Source: Pseudomonas sp. BMS12 (GTDB lineage: Bacteria; Pseudomonadota; Gammaproteobacteria; Pseudomonadales; Pseudomonadaceae). From it: 64,000 bases of DNA. Positions 8,477-22,932 of the stretch are shown in pieces. A program made the translations under genes and the position numbers. Under the pieces are notes generated by a model. The model was not told where the DNA came from and did not search any database. It saw nothing but the letters and a program-made list of their open reading frames with translations. Position 1 is the first letter of the stretch. The number at the start of each line of letters is the position of its first letter. The stretch lies in contig NZ_LSOF01000001.1 of NCBI RefSeq assembly GCF_001592875.1, positions 1,599 through 65,598 on the forward strand. Reading direction: 5' to 3'.

Positions 8477-10267
8477 ATGTCCTGGGATTCATTGCCCCTG
8501 TTCTTCGTCGCCGCCCTGCTGCTCTGGGTGCTCTACGCCTTCGTGCGCGAGAAGTGGAGCCCGGACGTGGTGGCCGCGATCGCCGTGGCGGCATTGCTGG
8601 TGAGCCAGCTGCTGACCCCAGGCGAAGTGCTCAGCGTACTGAGCAACTCGGCGCCGGTAACCATCGCCTGCATGTTCGTGCTCTCCGCCGCGCTGGAGCG
8701 TACCGGCTGCATCGACGCCCTGGGCAACTGGCTGGGCGATCTGGTCGGTACCAGTCCGATTCGCGTGCTCACCGGCCTGACCGTCACGGCGCTGGTGATC
8801 TCCGCCTTCCTCAACAACACCCCGGTGGTGGCCATCCTTACCCCGGTAGCAATATCCCTGGCCCGCCGTGCCGGCACCCTGCCCTCCAAGCTGTTGATCC
8901 CGCTGTCCTACGCCACGATCCTAGGCGGCACCCTGACCATGATCGGCACTTCGACCAACATTCTGGTCGATGGTGTGGCGCGCAAGGCCGGCCTGCAGCC
9001 TTTCGGCATGTTCGAAATCACCGGCGCCGGACTGATCCTGGCTGCCGCCGGCATGCTCTACCTGTTGACCCTCGGCCGCCACCTGCTGCCCGAGCGCGAG
9101 ACCCTGTCCAAGCAGCTGCGCCCGGACCTGGGCCGCACCTTCATGAGCGAGCTGCTGGTGCCCCACGACTCGCCGATGATCGGCAAGAGCCTGAGCGAGG
9201 CCAACCTCAACGGTGGCAGCGGCATGCAGGTGCTGAAGATTTTCCGCGACCAGCTGGAATTCACCGAACCCAGCCACGACACCGTGCTGATGGCCGGCGA
9301 TCAGCTGGTGATCCATGGCCAGGTAAAGGATGTGGTCGAGTTACGCGGTAGCGGCCACCTCAGTTTCAGCCGCAGCGAGGCCTTCGAGACCATCAGCAAC
9401 CATGACGTGGTGCTAGCCGAGGCCATCGTCGGGCGCAATTCGCGCTACAGCAACCGGCCGATGCGTGACCTCGACCTCACCGCGCGCTACGGCATCGCCG
9501 TGCTGGCCGTACACCGCCAGGACGAGAACGTGCAGGGCAACCTGGACGAGTTCCAGCTGCAGTTCGGCGATGTGATGCTGGTCGAAGGCACCCCCTCGCA
9601 GATCAAGCGCTTCGCCGACAACGGCGAACTGATCAGCCTCAATACCGTGCAGGAGCGCTCGTTCCGCCGCGACAAGGCGCCGATTGCGGTCATCGCCACC
9701 CTGGCCGTGATGCTGTTGGCCGCGTTCGGCGTGATGCCCATCGAGGGCCTGGCCATCATCGGTGCCGTCAGCGTGCTGGCCACCCGCTGCCTGGACGTCG
9801 AGGATGCCTACAAGGCGGTGGACTGGAAGATCCTCAGCCTGATCTTCGGCATGCTGGCGATCAGTATCGCGATGGACAAGGTCGGCCTGGTCAAATTGCT
9901 GGTGGAGAACGTCATGGGCTTGCTGCCCTGGGCGGGCCCGCTGCTGATGCTGTCGTTCATCTACCTGTTCACCTCGATCCTCACCGAGATGCTCTCGAAC
10001 AACGCGGTGGCGGTGCTGGTCACCCCCATCGCCATCGGCCTGGCCCAGCACCTGGGCGTCGACCCGCGCCCCTTTGTGGTTGCCGTGATGTTCGCCGCCA
10101 GTGCCAGCTTCGCCACGCCCATCGGCTACCAGACCAACACTTTCGTCTACAACGCCGGCGGCTACCGCTTCACCGACTTCATGAAGGTCGGCGCACCGCT
10201 GAACCTGATTCTGTGGGGCGTTGCGACCCTGGTGATCCCGCTGTTCTGGCCGCTGACCCCGGTTTGA
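8477..10267 (+). CDS. SLC13/CitT-family permease with two TrkA-C domains
   Basis: Protein of about 596 residues. Two hydrophobic bundles (roughly residues 1-200 and 395-596) flank a soluble middle of about 190 residues with two TrkA-C/RCK-C-like modules (ending in LVIHG and MLVEG type strands). The repeated SNN-type motifs (FLNNTPVVAILTPVAISLA near residue 115, MLSNNAVAVLVTPIAIGLA in the second half) are hallmarks of divalent-anion/sodium symporters of this family. Substrates of relatives include sulfate, dicarboxylates and citrate; none can be assigned here. I prefer the ATG at 8477 because AAGGA at 8467-8471 is correctly spaced from it; the in-frame ATG at 8471 overlaps that Shine-Dalgarno site. 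Confidence 0.88.
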   Translation: MSWDSLPLFFVAALLLWVLYAFVREKWSPDVVAAIAVAALLVSQLLTPGEVLSVLSNSAPVTIACMFVLSAALERTGCIDALGNWLGDLVGTSPIRVLTGLTVTALVISAFLNNTPVVAILTPVAISLARRAGTLPSKLLIPLSYATILGGTLTMIGTSTNILVDGVARKAGLQPFGMFEITGAGLILAAAGMLYLLTLGRHLLPERETLSKQLRPDLGRTFMSELLVPHDSPMIGKSLSEANLNGGSGMQVLKIFRDQLEFTEPSHDTVLMAGDQLVIHGQVKDVVELRGSGHLSFSRSEAFETISNHDVVLAEAIVGRNSRYSNRPMRDLDLTARYGIAVLAVHRQDENVQGNLDEFQLQFGDVMLVEGTPSQIKRFADNGELISLNTVQERSFRRDKAPIAVIATLAVMLLAAFGVMPIEGLAIIGAVSVLATRCLDVEDAYKAVDWKILSLIFGMLAISIAMDKVGLVKLLVENVMGLLPWAGPLLMLSFIYLFTSILTEMLSNNAVAVLVTPIAIGLAQHLGVDPRPFVVAVMFAASASFATPIGYQTNTFVYNAGGYRFTDFMKVGAPLNLILWGVATLVIPLFWPLTPV

Positions 10268-10277
10268 GCGCCGTGCT

Positions 10278-10286
10278 TGATATAAG
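10278..10286 (+). promoter_or_regulatory. Candidate extended -10 promoter of trxC
   Basis: TGA-TATAAG at 10278-10286 fits an extended -10 element (TGnTATAAT-like), about 47 bases before the trxC ATG. No convincing -35 is present, as is usual for extended -10 promoters. Confidence 0.4.
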
Positions 10287-10332
10287 TGGCCAGCGGCTCC
10301 ATCTACTCAACCTGATCTGATGGAGCCCGCAC

Positions 10333-10767
10333 ATGCCCGATCCCTTGCTGATTCCCTGCCCGCACTGCAACAGCCTCAATCGTATCCCCGCCGAGCGCCT
10401 GGCTGACTCACCACACTGCGGTCGTTGCAAGGGCGAGGTACTGCCCAGCACGCCTTTCGAGCTGACTCAGGCCAGCTTCGACGCCCAGAACAGAGGCGAC
10501 CTGCCCCTGTTGATCGATGTATGGGCCAGCTGGTGCGGCCCGTGCCGCAGCTTTGCGCCGATCTACGAGCAGGCCGCCAAGCAACTACAAGGGCACTGCC
10601 GCCTGAGCAAGCTGGATAGTGAAGCCAACCCGCAGTTGGCCGCGGAAATGGGCATTCGCTCGATCCCCAGCCTGATCCTGCTCAGAGGTGGCGTCGAAGT
10701 CGCCCGTCAGAGCGGCGCTCTGCCGCTACCGCAGTTATTCAACTGGCTGCGCAGTCAGGGCATCTGA
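10333..10767 (+). CDS. trxC: Thioredoxin 2
   Basis: Protein of 144 residues, the usual length of TrxC. The N-terminal zinc-binding extension has two Cys pairs (Cys9/Cys12 in CPHC and Cys29/Cys32 in CGRC), which distinguishes it from thioredoxin 1. The thioredoxin fold follows with the redox centre WCGPC (Cys68, Cys71) and the cis-Pro loop RSIPSLIL. It reduces disulfides of cytoplasmic proteins using electrons from thioredoxin reductase, mainly under oxidative stress. GGAG sits seven to eight bases before the ATG. The gene appears to be transcribed alone. Confidence 0.95.
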   Translation: MPDPLLIPCPHCNSLNRIPAERLADSPHCGRCKGEVLPSTPFELTQASFDAQNRGDLPLLIDVWASWCGPCRSFAPIYEQAAKQLQGHCRLSKLDSEANPQLAAEMGIRSIPSLILLRGGVEVARQSGALPLPQLFNWLRSQGI

Positions 10768-10949
10768 AGGTCGTTCTGCCGAACGAGCACTCGTGATTGC
10801 TCCGGTGCACGCTGCGCAAAGCGCTTGGATGGCACCCTAATGCTCTGCGCGGGTACTGAGCGTAACTGTCAGTGGCCGCGAGCGCTGCGGTCATTGTTCG
10901 CAACGAATGAACGGCTAGGCTCGGGGCATTCCCGCACCAGGAGCATCAT

Positions 10950-11393
10950 ATGCCGCTACCCCCAGAGATGGCCCGCCTGTTTACCGAGGAGAAGATCGAC
11001 TTCGTCAAACGCAGCGGACTCAAGGCCGAAGTGCTCGAGCCTGGCCGCGTGTGTTTGCACATGCCGCTGGCCGGCAACCAGAACCATATCGGCAGCATGT
11101 ACGCCGGCGCCCTGTTCACCCTCGCCGAGATTCCCGGCGGCGCGCTGTTCCTCACCAGCTTCGACAGTCAGCGCTTCTATCCACTGATCAAGGAGATGAA
11201 CCTGCGCTTCCGCCGCCCTGCCGCCAGCGACATTCGCATCGAGGCCAGCCTGTCCGGCGAGGAGATCACCCGCATCCAGGACGAAGCCGAGCGACTGGGC
11301 AAATCCGATTACCGCCTCGACCTGCAACTCCTCGACACTGCTGGCGAAGTGGTGGCCGAATCGTGTGCTTTGTATCAATTGCGCAAACACTGA
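10950..11393 (+). CDS. Hotdog-fold thioesterase (PaaI/DUF4442-like)
   Basis: Protein of 147 residues. The segment NHIGSMYAGALFTLAEIPGG resembles the central helix and catalytic loop of hotdog-fold acyl-CoA thioesterases (HIGxMYxGAxFTLAE), and the rest gives alternating beta strands as expected. Family members hydrolyse acyl-CoA or related thioesters; the substrate is not evident. The start is preceded by CCAGGAGCATCAT, with GGAG at good spacing. It stands between trxC and the universal stress gene, all on the plus strand but with gaps over 100 bp, so it is probably not in an operon. Confidence 0.75.
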   Translation: MPLPPEMARLFTEEKIDFVKRSGLKAEVLEPGRVCLHMPLAGNQNHIGSMYAGALFTLAEIPGGALFLTSFDSQRFYPLIKEMNLRFRRPAASDIRIEASLSGEEITRIQDEAERLGKSDYRLDLQLLDTAGEVVAESCALYQLRKH

Positions 11394-11403
11394 CGTGCGG
11401 GAC

Positions 11404-11417
11404 TTGCCGTGAATCAA
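11404..11417 (+). promoter_or_regulatory. Anr/FNR-like box upstream of the universal stress gene
   Basis: TTGCC-GTGA-ATCAA matches the Anr/FNR consensus TTGAT-N4-ATCAA with a perfect right half and three of five in the left half. A TACTAA at 11442-11447 could be the -10 element, which would put the box centre near -42, the classical activator position. Universal stress proteins in P. aeruginosa are known Anr targets. Confidence 0.5.
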
Positions 11418-11504
11418 ATGCAGGTCTATTTAGAAAGACCATACTAAAAACCCGCCAGAGGTTTCACAGCGTCGCGCCAAGCACGCGCCGCAGAGGGGAG
11501 AGCG

Positions 11505-12299
11505 ATGACAGGACACATCCTTATTGCCCATGATCTGCGCGACACCGCAGACTTGGCGCTACGCCGAGCGGCACAGCTGGCACGCCAGCACGATGCCAAA
11601 CTGACGCTGCTGCATGTCTTCGACCCACGCCTGGATCAGGCCGAGCGCGAGCGCATCGAGCAGAGCCTGGATCGCAGCCTTACCCAGTTCGCCCCCAAGG
11701 GCAGCCAGCTGCGCCTGACCCAGGGCAAGCCGGCCGACGCGGTACTGGAGCAGGTGCAGCAATGCGGTGCCGACCTGCTGGTACTCGGCGCCCACCATCA
11801 GCGCCACGAGTTCTTCTCCGGCACCACCCTCGACCGCATCGCCCGGCGTTGCCCGGTGCCACTGCTGCTGGTCGCCCGTGACGAGGCCACGCCCTACCGC
11901 AGCGCGGTGGCGGCTATCGACTTCTCCCTGTGCGCCTGCACCGCCCTGCACGAAGCCTGCCTGCTGCTGCCGAGCGAGGCCGGCATCCATGCCCTGCACG
12001 TGTTCGAGCCGCAGAAGAACAGCGCCATCGCCGAAGCCGAACTGCTCACCCAGCGCGCCCTGGTCGACCAGTTGCTGCACGACGAGGCCCTGCGTCTGCC
12101 GGCAAGCGCGCCCAAGCTGAGCCACGAGGTCAAGGTCGGCGGCATCCTGCGTTCGCTGCAGGAATACATCGGCACGCGTCAGCCACAGCTGCTGGTACTC
12201 GGCAGCCATGGCCGCAGTGCAATTTCCCAGGCGCTGCTCGGCAGCCTGGCCCAGCATTACCTGCACAAGGCACCCTGCGACGTATATGTAGTGCGCTAA
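11505..12299 (+). CDS. Tandem-domain universal stress protein
   Basis: Protein of 264 residues made of two Usp domains (about 1-135 and 136-264). The second ends with the nucleotide-binding signature LVLGSHGRSAISQALLGS; the first has a weaker version, LVLGAHHQRHEFFSGTTL, and may not bind ATP. Such proteins support survival during anaerobic energy stress and stationary phase in pseudomonads. An Anr-like box lies about 90 bases upstream, which fits low-oxygen induction. GGGGAGAG precedes the ATG. A strong bidirectional terminator follows at 12314, separating it from the convergent parA-like gene. Confidence 0.88.
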   Translation: MTGHILIAHDLRDTADLALRRAAQLARQHDAKLTLLHVFDPRLDQAERERIEQSLDRSLTQFAPKGSQLRLTQGKPADAVLEQVQQCGADLLVLGAHHQRHEFFSGTTLDRIARRCPVPLLLVARDEATPYRSAVAAIDFSLCACTALHEACLLLPSEAGIHALHVFEPQKNSAIAEAELLTQRALVDQLLHDEALRLPASAPKLSHEVKVGGILRSLQEYIGTRQPQLLVLGSHGRSAISQALLGSLAQHYLHKAPCDVYVVR

Positions 12300-12313
12300 A
12301 TACGACAGATGTG

Positions 12314-12340
12314 AAAAAGGCGCCCTCGGGCGCCTTTTTT
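12314..12340. terminator. Bidirectional intrinsic terminator between usp and parA-like gene
   Basis: A perfect GC-rich stem (GGCGCCC / GGGCGCC) flanked by five A on the left and six T on the right; it can stop transcription from both convergent genes. Confidence 0.9.
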
Positions 12341-12356
12341 CTTTCTCGCGAACGAA

Positions 12357-13124
12357 TCAAGACTCCAGCAGTTTGTGCAGCTCGACGAACTGCTGGGTCA
12401 GCTTGTGGCTGCGATCCAGATGGATCAGCGGCATACAGGCCTGGTGCGACTCGCGCATCTTCACCGAGCTCATCAGATTCACCGGCAGCACTGGTAGACC
12501 CTCGGCAAGCAACTCGTCGAGCAATTGCTGCGGCAGAGTGGCGCGTGGCTGGAACTGGTTGACGACGATGCCCTCCACCTCCAGATCCTCGTTGTGGTCG
12601 CCCTTGAGCTCCTCGATCTCGGCCAGCAGGCCATACAGGGCATTGCGCGAGAAGCTGTCGCAATCGAAGGGGATCAGCACGCGATCAGCGGCAATAAGCG
12701 CAGACACCGTATAGAAGTTCAGCGCCGGCGGGGTATCCATGTAGATCCTGTCGTAATCCTCGGACAGCTCTTCCAGCAGTTTGCGCAGCTTGTTGATCTT
12801 GTGCTTCTGCTCCAGCTTCGGCTGCAGCTCGGCCAGCTCGGCGGTGGCCGTGACCACATGCAGGTTGTCGAAGGGCGTCTCGTAGATATCCACACCGCCC
12901 TTCTTGGCAAACGGCCCGGAAGACAGGGTGCCCTTGAAGAACTCGGCGATGCCCATGGGAATCTCGTCACCGGTCAGGCCAGTGAGGTAGTGAGTCGAGT
13001 TGGCCTGGGCATCCAGATCCACCAACAGGGTCCGGTACCCCTCCGCAGCACTCACCGCCGCCAGATTGCAGGCAATGCTGGACTTGCCGACCCCACCCTT
13101 CTGATTGAACACCACTCGCCGCAT
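12357..13124 (-). CDS. Orphan ParA/MinD-type ATPase
   Basis: Protein of 255 residues beginning [20 protein letters not shown], which contains the deviant Walker A motif (KGGVGKSS, residues 9-16) of ParA/Soj ATPases. It also has the A' motif [12 protein letters not shown] and the Walker B-like [13 protein letters not shown]. ParA ATPases position DNA or protein complexes on the nucleoid or membrane. No parB, parS-like cluster or chemotaxis/flagellar gene is adjacent, so its cargo is unknown. An orthologous gene sits next to a universal stress gene in P. aeruginosa as well. AGGGAGG precedes the ATG at good spacing. Confidence 0.88.
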   Translation of the reverse strand: MRRVVFNQKGGVGKSSIACNLAAVSAAEGYRTLLVDLDAQANSTHYLTGLTGDEIPMGIAEFFKGTLSSGPFAKKGGVDIYETPFDNLHVVTATAELAELQPKLEQKHKINKLRKLLEELSEDYDRIYMDTPPALNFYTVSALIAADRVLIPFDCDSFSRNALYGLLAEIEELKGDHNEDLEVEGIVVNQFQPRATLPQQLLDELLAEGLPVLPVNLMSSVKMRESHQACMPLIHLDRSHKLTQQFVELHKLLES

Positions 13125-13202
13125 GACGCACCTCCCTGATCGCAGATGGACGGATTCTATGCAAAGCCCGTGACAAGGGCGACGTTTAAGTCGCCCACAA
13201 AT

Positions 13203-13228
13203 AAAAGGGCCGCATTAGCGGCCCTTTT
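13203..13228 (-). terminator. Intrinsic terminator of hemE
   Basis: AAAAGGGCCGC-ATTA-GCGGCCCTTTT is a perfect eleven-base inverted repeat right after the hemE stop. It is symmetrical and could also act on the plus strand. Confidence 0.88.
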
Positions 13229-13231
13229 GCA

Positions 13232-14302
13232 TTACTGCGCGTGATACTGCGCAGACAGCTCGTGCACCGCCTCGAAGAAGGCGCGGGCATGCTCCGGGTC
13301 GACTTCCGGGGTGATGCCATGGCCCAGGTTGAACACCTGACCGCTACCCTGGCCGTAGGCAGCGAGGATACGCGCCACTTCCGCACGGATTGCCGCCGGC
13401 TTGGCGTACAGCACGCTCGGGTCCATGTTGCCCTGCAGGGCCACCTTGCTGCCGACACGGGCACGGGCGCTGCCGATGTCGCAGGTCCAGTCCAGCCCCA
13501 GGGCCTCGGCGCCGGTCTCGGCCAGGGATTCCAGCCACAGGCCGCCACCCTTGGTGAACAGGATCACCGGTACACGGCGACCGTCGTGCTCGCGGATCAG
13601 GCCGTCGACGATCTTCTGCATGTAAGCCAGGGAGAATTCCTGGTAGGCCGCGGCGGACAGGGCGCCGCCCCAGGAGTCGAAGATCTGCACGGCCTGGGCG
13701 CCGGCCTTGATCTGGCCGTTGAGGTAGGCGGTCACCGACTGCGCCAGCTTGTCGAGCAGGGCGTGCATGGCCTGCGGGTTGTCGTAGAGCATGGCCTTGG
13801 ACTTGCGGAAGTCCTTCGACGAACCGCCCTCGACCATATAGGTGGCCAGGGTCCAGGGGCTGCCGGAGAAGCCGATCAGCGGCACGCGGCCGTTCAGCTC
13901 CCGGCGAATGGTGCGCACGGCATCCATCACGTAGCCCAGGTCCTGCTCCGGGTCCGGAATCGGCAGGGCCTCGATATCAGCCATGCTCGACACCACTTTC
14001 TTGAAACGCGGGCCTTCGCCGGTCTCGAAGTACAGACCCTGGCCCATGGCGTCGGGGATGGTGAGGATGTCGGAGAACAGGATCGCCGCGTCCAGCTGCG
14101 GGTAGCGATCCAGCGGCTGGATGGTCACTTCGCAGGCCAGCTCGGGGTTCCTCATCAGGTTGACGAAGTTGCCGGCCTTGGCGCGGGTGGCGCGGTATTC
14201 CGGGAGGTAACGACCGGCCTGGCGCATCATCCACACCGGGGTGACGTCGACGGGCTGCTTGAGCAGAGCGCGGAGAAAACGGTCGTTCTTCAGGACGGAC
14301 AT
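13232..14302 (-). CDS. hemE: Uroporphyrinogen decarboxylase
   Basis: Protein of 356 residues, the usual family length. It removes four carboxyl groups from uroporphyrinogen III to give coproporphyrinogen III in cytoplasmic heme synthesis. The substrate-binding N-terminus [15 protein letters not shown] and the second signature [17 protein letters not shown] are both intact. It is the downstream-most gene of a minus-strand series gltB-gltD-cynS-hemE, but terminator-like hairpins on both sides of cynS and a 155-bp leader suggest its own promoter. Confidence 0.97.
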   Translation of the reverse strand: MSVLKNDRFLRALLKQPVDVTPVWMMRQAGRYLPEYRATRAKAGNFVNLMRNPELACEVTIQPLDRYPQLDAAILFSDILTIPDAMGQGLYFETGEGPRFKKVVSSMADIEALPIPDPEQDLGYVMDAVRTIRRELNGRVPLIGFSGSPWTLATYMVEGGSSKDFRKSKAMLYDNPQAMHALLDKLAQSVTAYLNGQIKAGAQAVQIFDSWGGALSAAAYQEFSLAYMQKIVDGLIREHDGRRVPVILFTKGGGLWLESLAETGAEALGLDWTCDIGSARARVGSKVALQGNMDPSVLYAKPAAIRAEVARILAAYGQGSGQVFNLGHGITPEVDPEHARAFFEAVHELSAQYHAQ

Positions 14303-14458
14303 TGGCAGGGTTCCTGGAAATGCAGCAGGGAAACTTCACGGCGGGGATGGTGCGGGAGTCGGCCGCTGGCGTCCCCCTCCCCCGGGCGGGCTCCTGAATC
14401 ACAGGCGCACCGCGCGCGTGGCGCAAAAAGTGCGCGCATTTTCGCAGACCAGAAAACA

Positions 14459-14484
14459 AAAGGCACGGCGAGCGCCGTGCCTTT
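14459..14484 (-). terminator. Intrinsic terminator of cynS
   Basis: AAAGGCACGGCG-AG-CGCCGTGCCTTT is a perfect twelve-base stem 30 bases after the cynS stop. Confidence 0.85.
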
Positions 14485-14513
14485 CGTCTTTCGCGACCTT
14501 ATGCCGCGCTTAT

Positions 14514-14954
14514 TCACCAGGCCTTGTAGGGCAGGAACTTGCCATTGAGCACGATCTGCACGCGATCGCCCTTGGGGTCGGCAACCCGCGAGATGTCCAT
14601 GCTGAAGTCGATGGCGCTCATGATGCCGTCGCCGAACTCCTCGTGAATCAGCTCCTTGATGGTGTGGCCATAGACATTGATCATTTCGTAGAAGCGGTAC
14701 ACCAGCGGGTCGGTCGGTACCGCCTTGTCCCAGTGCTTATGCGGGAATGCCTGCAAGGCCAGGGCGACCTCAGCGGGCAGACCCAGCATGTTGCACACGG
14801 CCTCGGCCTTGTCGGCCGGCATGCTGTTCATGCCCAGGCAGGCCGAGGTGGTCCACACCGGCGACATCTCGATACCGCGGGCCAGGTCGGCCCAGCTGAG
14901 GTCGAGACGCTGGCGGGCCTCGATGATGGCCGCGCTCATCTGCTGCTTGTCCAT
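14514..14954 (-). CDS. cynS: Cyanate hydratase (cyanase)
   Basis: Protein of 146 residues. Cyanase converts cyanate plus bicarbonate to carbon dioxide and carbamate, which decays to ammonia. The catalytic triad is present as Arg87, Glu90 and Ser113 (R-F-Y-E and GDGIMSAIDF), equivalent to Arg96, Glu99 and Ser122 of the E. coli enzyme. The frame extends further upstream, but AAGGAG seven bases before the ATG at 14954 and the family N-terminus set this start. It lies between gltD and hemE, genes that are close neighbours in P. aeruginosa. No carbonic anhydrase (cynT), regulator (cynR) or cyanate transporter gene is nearby, so the operon of E. coli is not preserved. Confidence 0.95.
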   Translation of the reverse strand: MDKQQMSAAIIEARQRLDLSWADLARGIEMSPVWTTSACLGMNSMPADKAEAVCNMLGLPAEVALALQAFPHKHWDKAVPTDPLVYRFYEMINVYGHTIKELIHEEFGDGIMSAIDFSMDISRVADPKGDRVQIVLNGKFLPYKAW

Positions 14955-15068
14955 GGAATACTCCTTCACGACGGTGTTTGGCATCGCCGGGCGGCGAGCC
15001 GGATAGGTTGGTGAGGAAGCGAAGCAGGAGTCGTACCAGGCCCACGGCGGCCATGCGCCGCGCATGCG

Positions 15069-15110
15069 CAAACACCCCGGTACCGCCGCTGGGCGGTACC
15101 GGGGTGTTTG
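15069..15110 (-). terminator. Long GC-rich hairpin between gltD and cynS
   Basis: A perfect 19-base inverted repeat (arms 15069-15087 and 15092-15110) with a four-base loop, 73 bases after the gltD stop. It ends in GTTTG rather than a run of T, so termination is likely but not certain. It would separate gltBD from cynS. Confidence 0.65.
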
Positions 15111-15182
15111 CGGGGAAAGCAGATGGACCCGCGCGGCTAGCGGTGGTAGCCGCGCGAACGCCCCAGAATGGGGCGTCGAGGA

Positions 15183-16610
<1,428 letters not shown>

Positions 16611-16633
16611 TCATCAAACCACTTCAGGCGCAG

Positions 16634-21082
<4,449 letters not shown>

Positions 21083-21190
21083 AGACACTCTCACCAGGCT
21101 TGCCTCAAGGGCAAATTGCTTTCTAATTCATCGACCTAGCTGCCGACCGCGCAGGGCAACGCACCAGCTTGGCGCAGGCAAAGGGGGGAC

Positions 21191-21219
21191 ATTGTACATA
21201 TCGACCCTGGCCGTCACAA
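21191..21219 (-). promoter_or_regulatory. Candidate sigma-70 promoter of gltBD
   Basis: On the minus strand, TTGTGA (21214-21219) and TACAAT (21191-21196) are spaced by 17 bases, giving transcription starting about 100 bases before gltB. Confidence 0.55.
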
Positions 21220-21236
21220 ATTTTCGTGACGGCCAG
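21207..21236. promoter_or_regulatory. 11-bp inverted repeat over the gltB -35 region (candidate operator)
   Basis: CTGGCCGTCAC and GTGACGGCCAG form a perfect inverted repeat with an eight-base AT-rich centre. It covers the proposed -35 element of gltBD. No T tract follows on either strand, so an operator is more likely than a terminator. Confidence 0.5.
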
Positions 21237-21277
21237 ATGAAAACTTCTGTCGCTTACAAGAAAGGCAGCGACCGAAG

Positions 21278-21327
21278 GCCCGTGCTAGGACCACTCAGTC
21301 ACCAAATGACAGGCAAATCACGGGCCA
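21278..21327 (-). other. Stem at the 3' end of the damX-like gene
   Basis: GGCCCGTG (21278-21285) and CACGGGCC (21320-21327) could pair across a 34-base loop immediately after the damX-like stop. It may protect the 3' end or help terminate; there is no T tract. Confidence 0.3.
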
Positions 21328-22923
21328 TCAACGAGCCCGGATAGCCTCCTGCTGGATGCTGGCAAAACTGCGCGGCCAGGGCTTGCCAGCCTGCACATCA
21401 GCCGGCAGTGTCTTGATTGCCGCCTGCGCAGCGGACCGACCGGAAAACTGACCGAAGGTCACTACGTACAGCGGCTGACCCTGGTGCAACTTCTTGAAGT
21501 AGCGGTACTCGGCACCATGCTTGCCAACGAAGGCCTTGGCACTGTTTTCGGAGCGAGTCCCTAGAATCTGCAGAGCATAATTACCTGCCGGACGGCTGGC
21601 ATACCAGTCGGCGCCAACCGCAGGAGCCGTCTTGGCGACAACTGGCGCCGGCTTCTCCGTCACAACAGGCTTGGGCTCGACAGCCTTGACCACTGGCACT
21701 GGCACCGAAGCCGGCGCCGGTTTCGTAACTGGCACGACCTGCACCGGAGCAGGTGTAGGCACCGGAGTACTGGCCACCGCAGGTACTACTGGCTCAGTCG
21801 CTGGCGCATCCTGCACGGGCGGCAGATCGGTCGTTGCACCCTGCTCATCCTCCATACCGGAGGCCTGGGCCAGTGGCTCGCGAATTACCGGCTGAGCCTC
21901 ACCCACCAACGGCAACGGCAGGGGCTGAGCGCTACCGGAAAACTCCACCTGCGCCTGAGCGGCTGCACTTGGAGCCGAAACCTCCGGCGCCTGCGTGGCA
22001 ACGACAGCGGCAGGAGGAGTGGCATCCTGAGGGATTAGCTGAATTGGCTGCTCCGTCGTCACGACCGGGGTATTCTCAGTCTTGCCCTGCATCAGCCAGG
22101 CCGCCCCCAAGGCAACAGCGACTACCGCCAATGCCAGCAGATGTTTCTTCGGCAACCCTCGACCCGCAGCGACCTGAGCGCCGCGCTCCGCCAGCATGGC
22201 CTCGACCAGCACATCGCGCGCAGCCTGATTGATCGCGCCCGGCCAGCCACCCGAAGCCTCATGGATTTCACCGACCTGGGCGTCACTGAGCAAATCCACA
22301 CCCTGCCCCGCTCCATCCAGGCGTTGAGCCAGATACTCACGAGTTTCATCCTCGCTATAGGGTTGTAGCTCAATGGCGTGGAAGCGCTCTTCTCCATCAG
22401 CCAGCTGCTCGAGGCGCGCCAGCAAATCACTCTCGGCAAAAAGAAAGACATGAGGCCGTGCGTCATTAGCACCCACCGCCAAGGTGAACAGGGCATTCAA
22501 CGCCGCGTCGGCCAATTGCTCGGCATCATCCACCAGCAAATAGACTTCCTGCCCCGTCAGAGCCAGCTGAGCCACTTGCGCCAGAATGCTTGGCATATCG
22601 GCTTGTTGCATGCCCAGCCCTTGAGCGACCTGACGCAGAACCCCGCCGACATCGCCCGCGCCGCGCGCCGAGACAACCACGGATTGAACCGACTGCTTAT
22701 TGGTGCTGGCGACCAGCGCCTGACGCAACAGTGTCTTGCCACTACCCTCGGGACCGGTCACCACAAGCAGCAACTGGCTGTACCGCGCCAGATGGTGCAG
22801 CTGTCCCAGCACAGGCTTGCGCTGCGCCGGATAGAAACGAAAACCCGGTACCCTTGCGGCAAACGGATCATGGCTGAACTGATAGTGCGCGAGGAACGCC
22901 TCGTCGGCATGCAAACTGGTCAT
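21328..22923 (-). CDS. AAA ATPase with C-terminal SPOR domain (DamX-like)
   Basis: Protein of 531 residues. The N-terminal part is an ExeA/DamX-like ATPase with Walker A GPEGSGKT (residues 57-64) and the Walker B-like VYLLVDDAEQL. A single membrane helix follows near residues 260-280 (HLLALAVVAVALGAAWLM), then a long Pro/Val/Ala-rich linker and a C-terminal SPOR domain (about 445-525) that binds denuded septal peptidoglycan. This arrangement predicts an inner-membrane protein with the ATPase in the cytoplasm and the SPOR domain in the periplasm, acting at the division site. In E. coli damX also follows aroKB. The ATG lies nine bases after the aroB stop, so it is part of that operon. Confidence 0.85.
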   Translation of the reverse strand: MTSLHADEAFLAHYQFSHDPFAARVPGFRFYPAQRKPVLGQLHHLARYSQLLLVVTGPEGSGKTLLRQALVASTNKQSVQSVVVSARGAGDVGGVLRQVAQGLGMQQADMPSILAQVAQLALTGQEVYLLVDDAEQLADAALNALFTLAVGANDARPHVFLFAESDLLARLEQLADGEERFHAIELQPYSEDETREYLAQRLDGAGQGVDLLSDAQVGEIHEASGGWPGAINQAARDVLVEAMLAERGAQVAAGRGLPKKHLLALAVVAVALGAAWLMQGKTENTPVVTTEQPIQLIPQDATPPAAVVATQAPEVSAPSAAAQAQVEFSGSAQPLPLPLVGEAQPVIREPLAQASGMEDEQGATTDLPPVQDAPATEPVVPAVASTPVPTPAPVQVVPVTKPAPASVPVPVVKAVEPKPVVTEKPAPVVAKTAPAVGADWYASRPAGNYALQILGTRSENSAKAFVGKHGAEYRYFKKLHQGQPLYVVTFGQFSGRSAAQAAIKTLPADVQAGKPWPRSFASIQQEAIRAR

Positions 22924-22932
22924 GGAGCTCTC

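Noticed and set aside
10771..10786. Terminator after trxC
   Set aside because: TCGTTC-TGCC-GAACGA is a weak six-base stem without a T run.
12311..12345. Peptide KKAPSGAFFLS as part of a coding frame
   Set aside because: It is the translation of an intrinsic terminator hairpin between two convergent genes.
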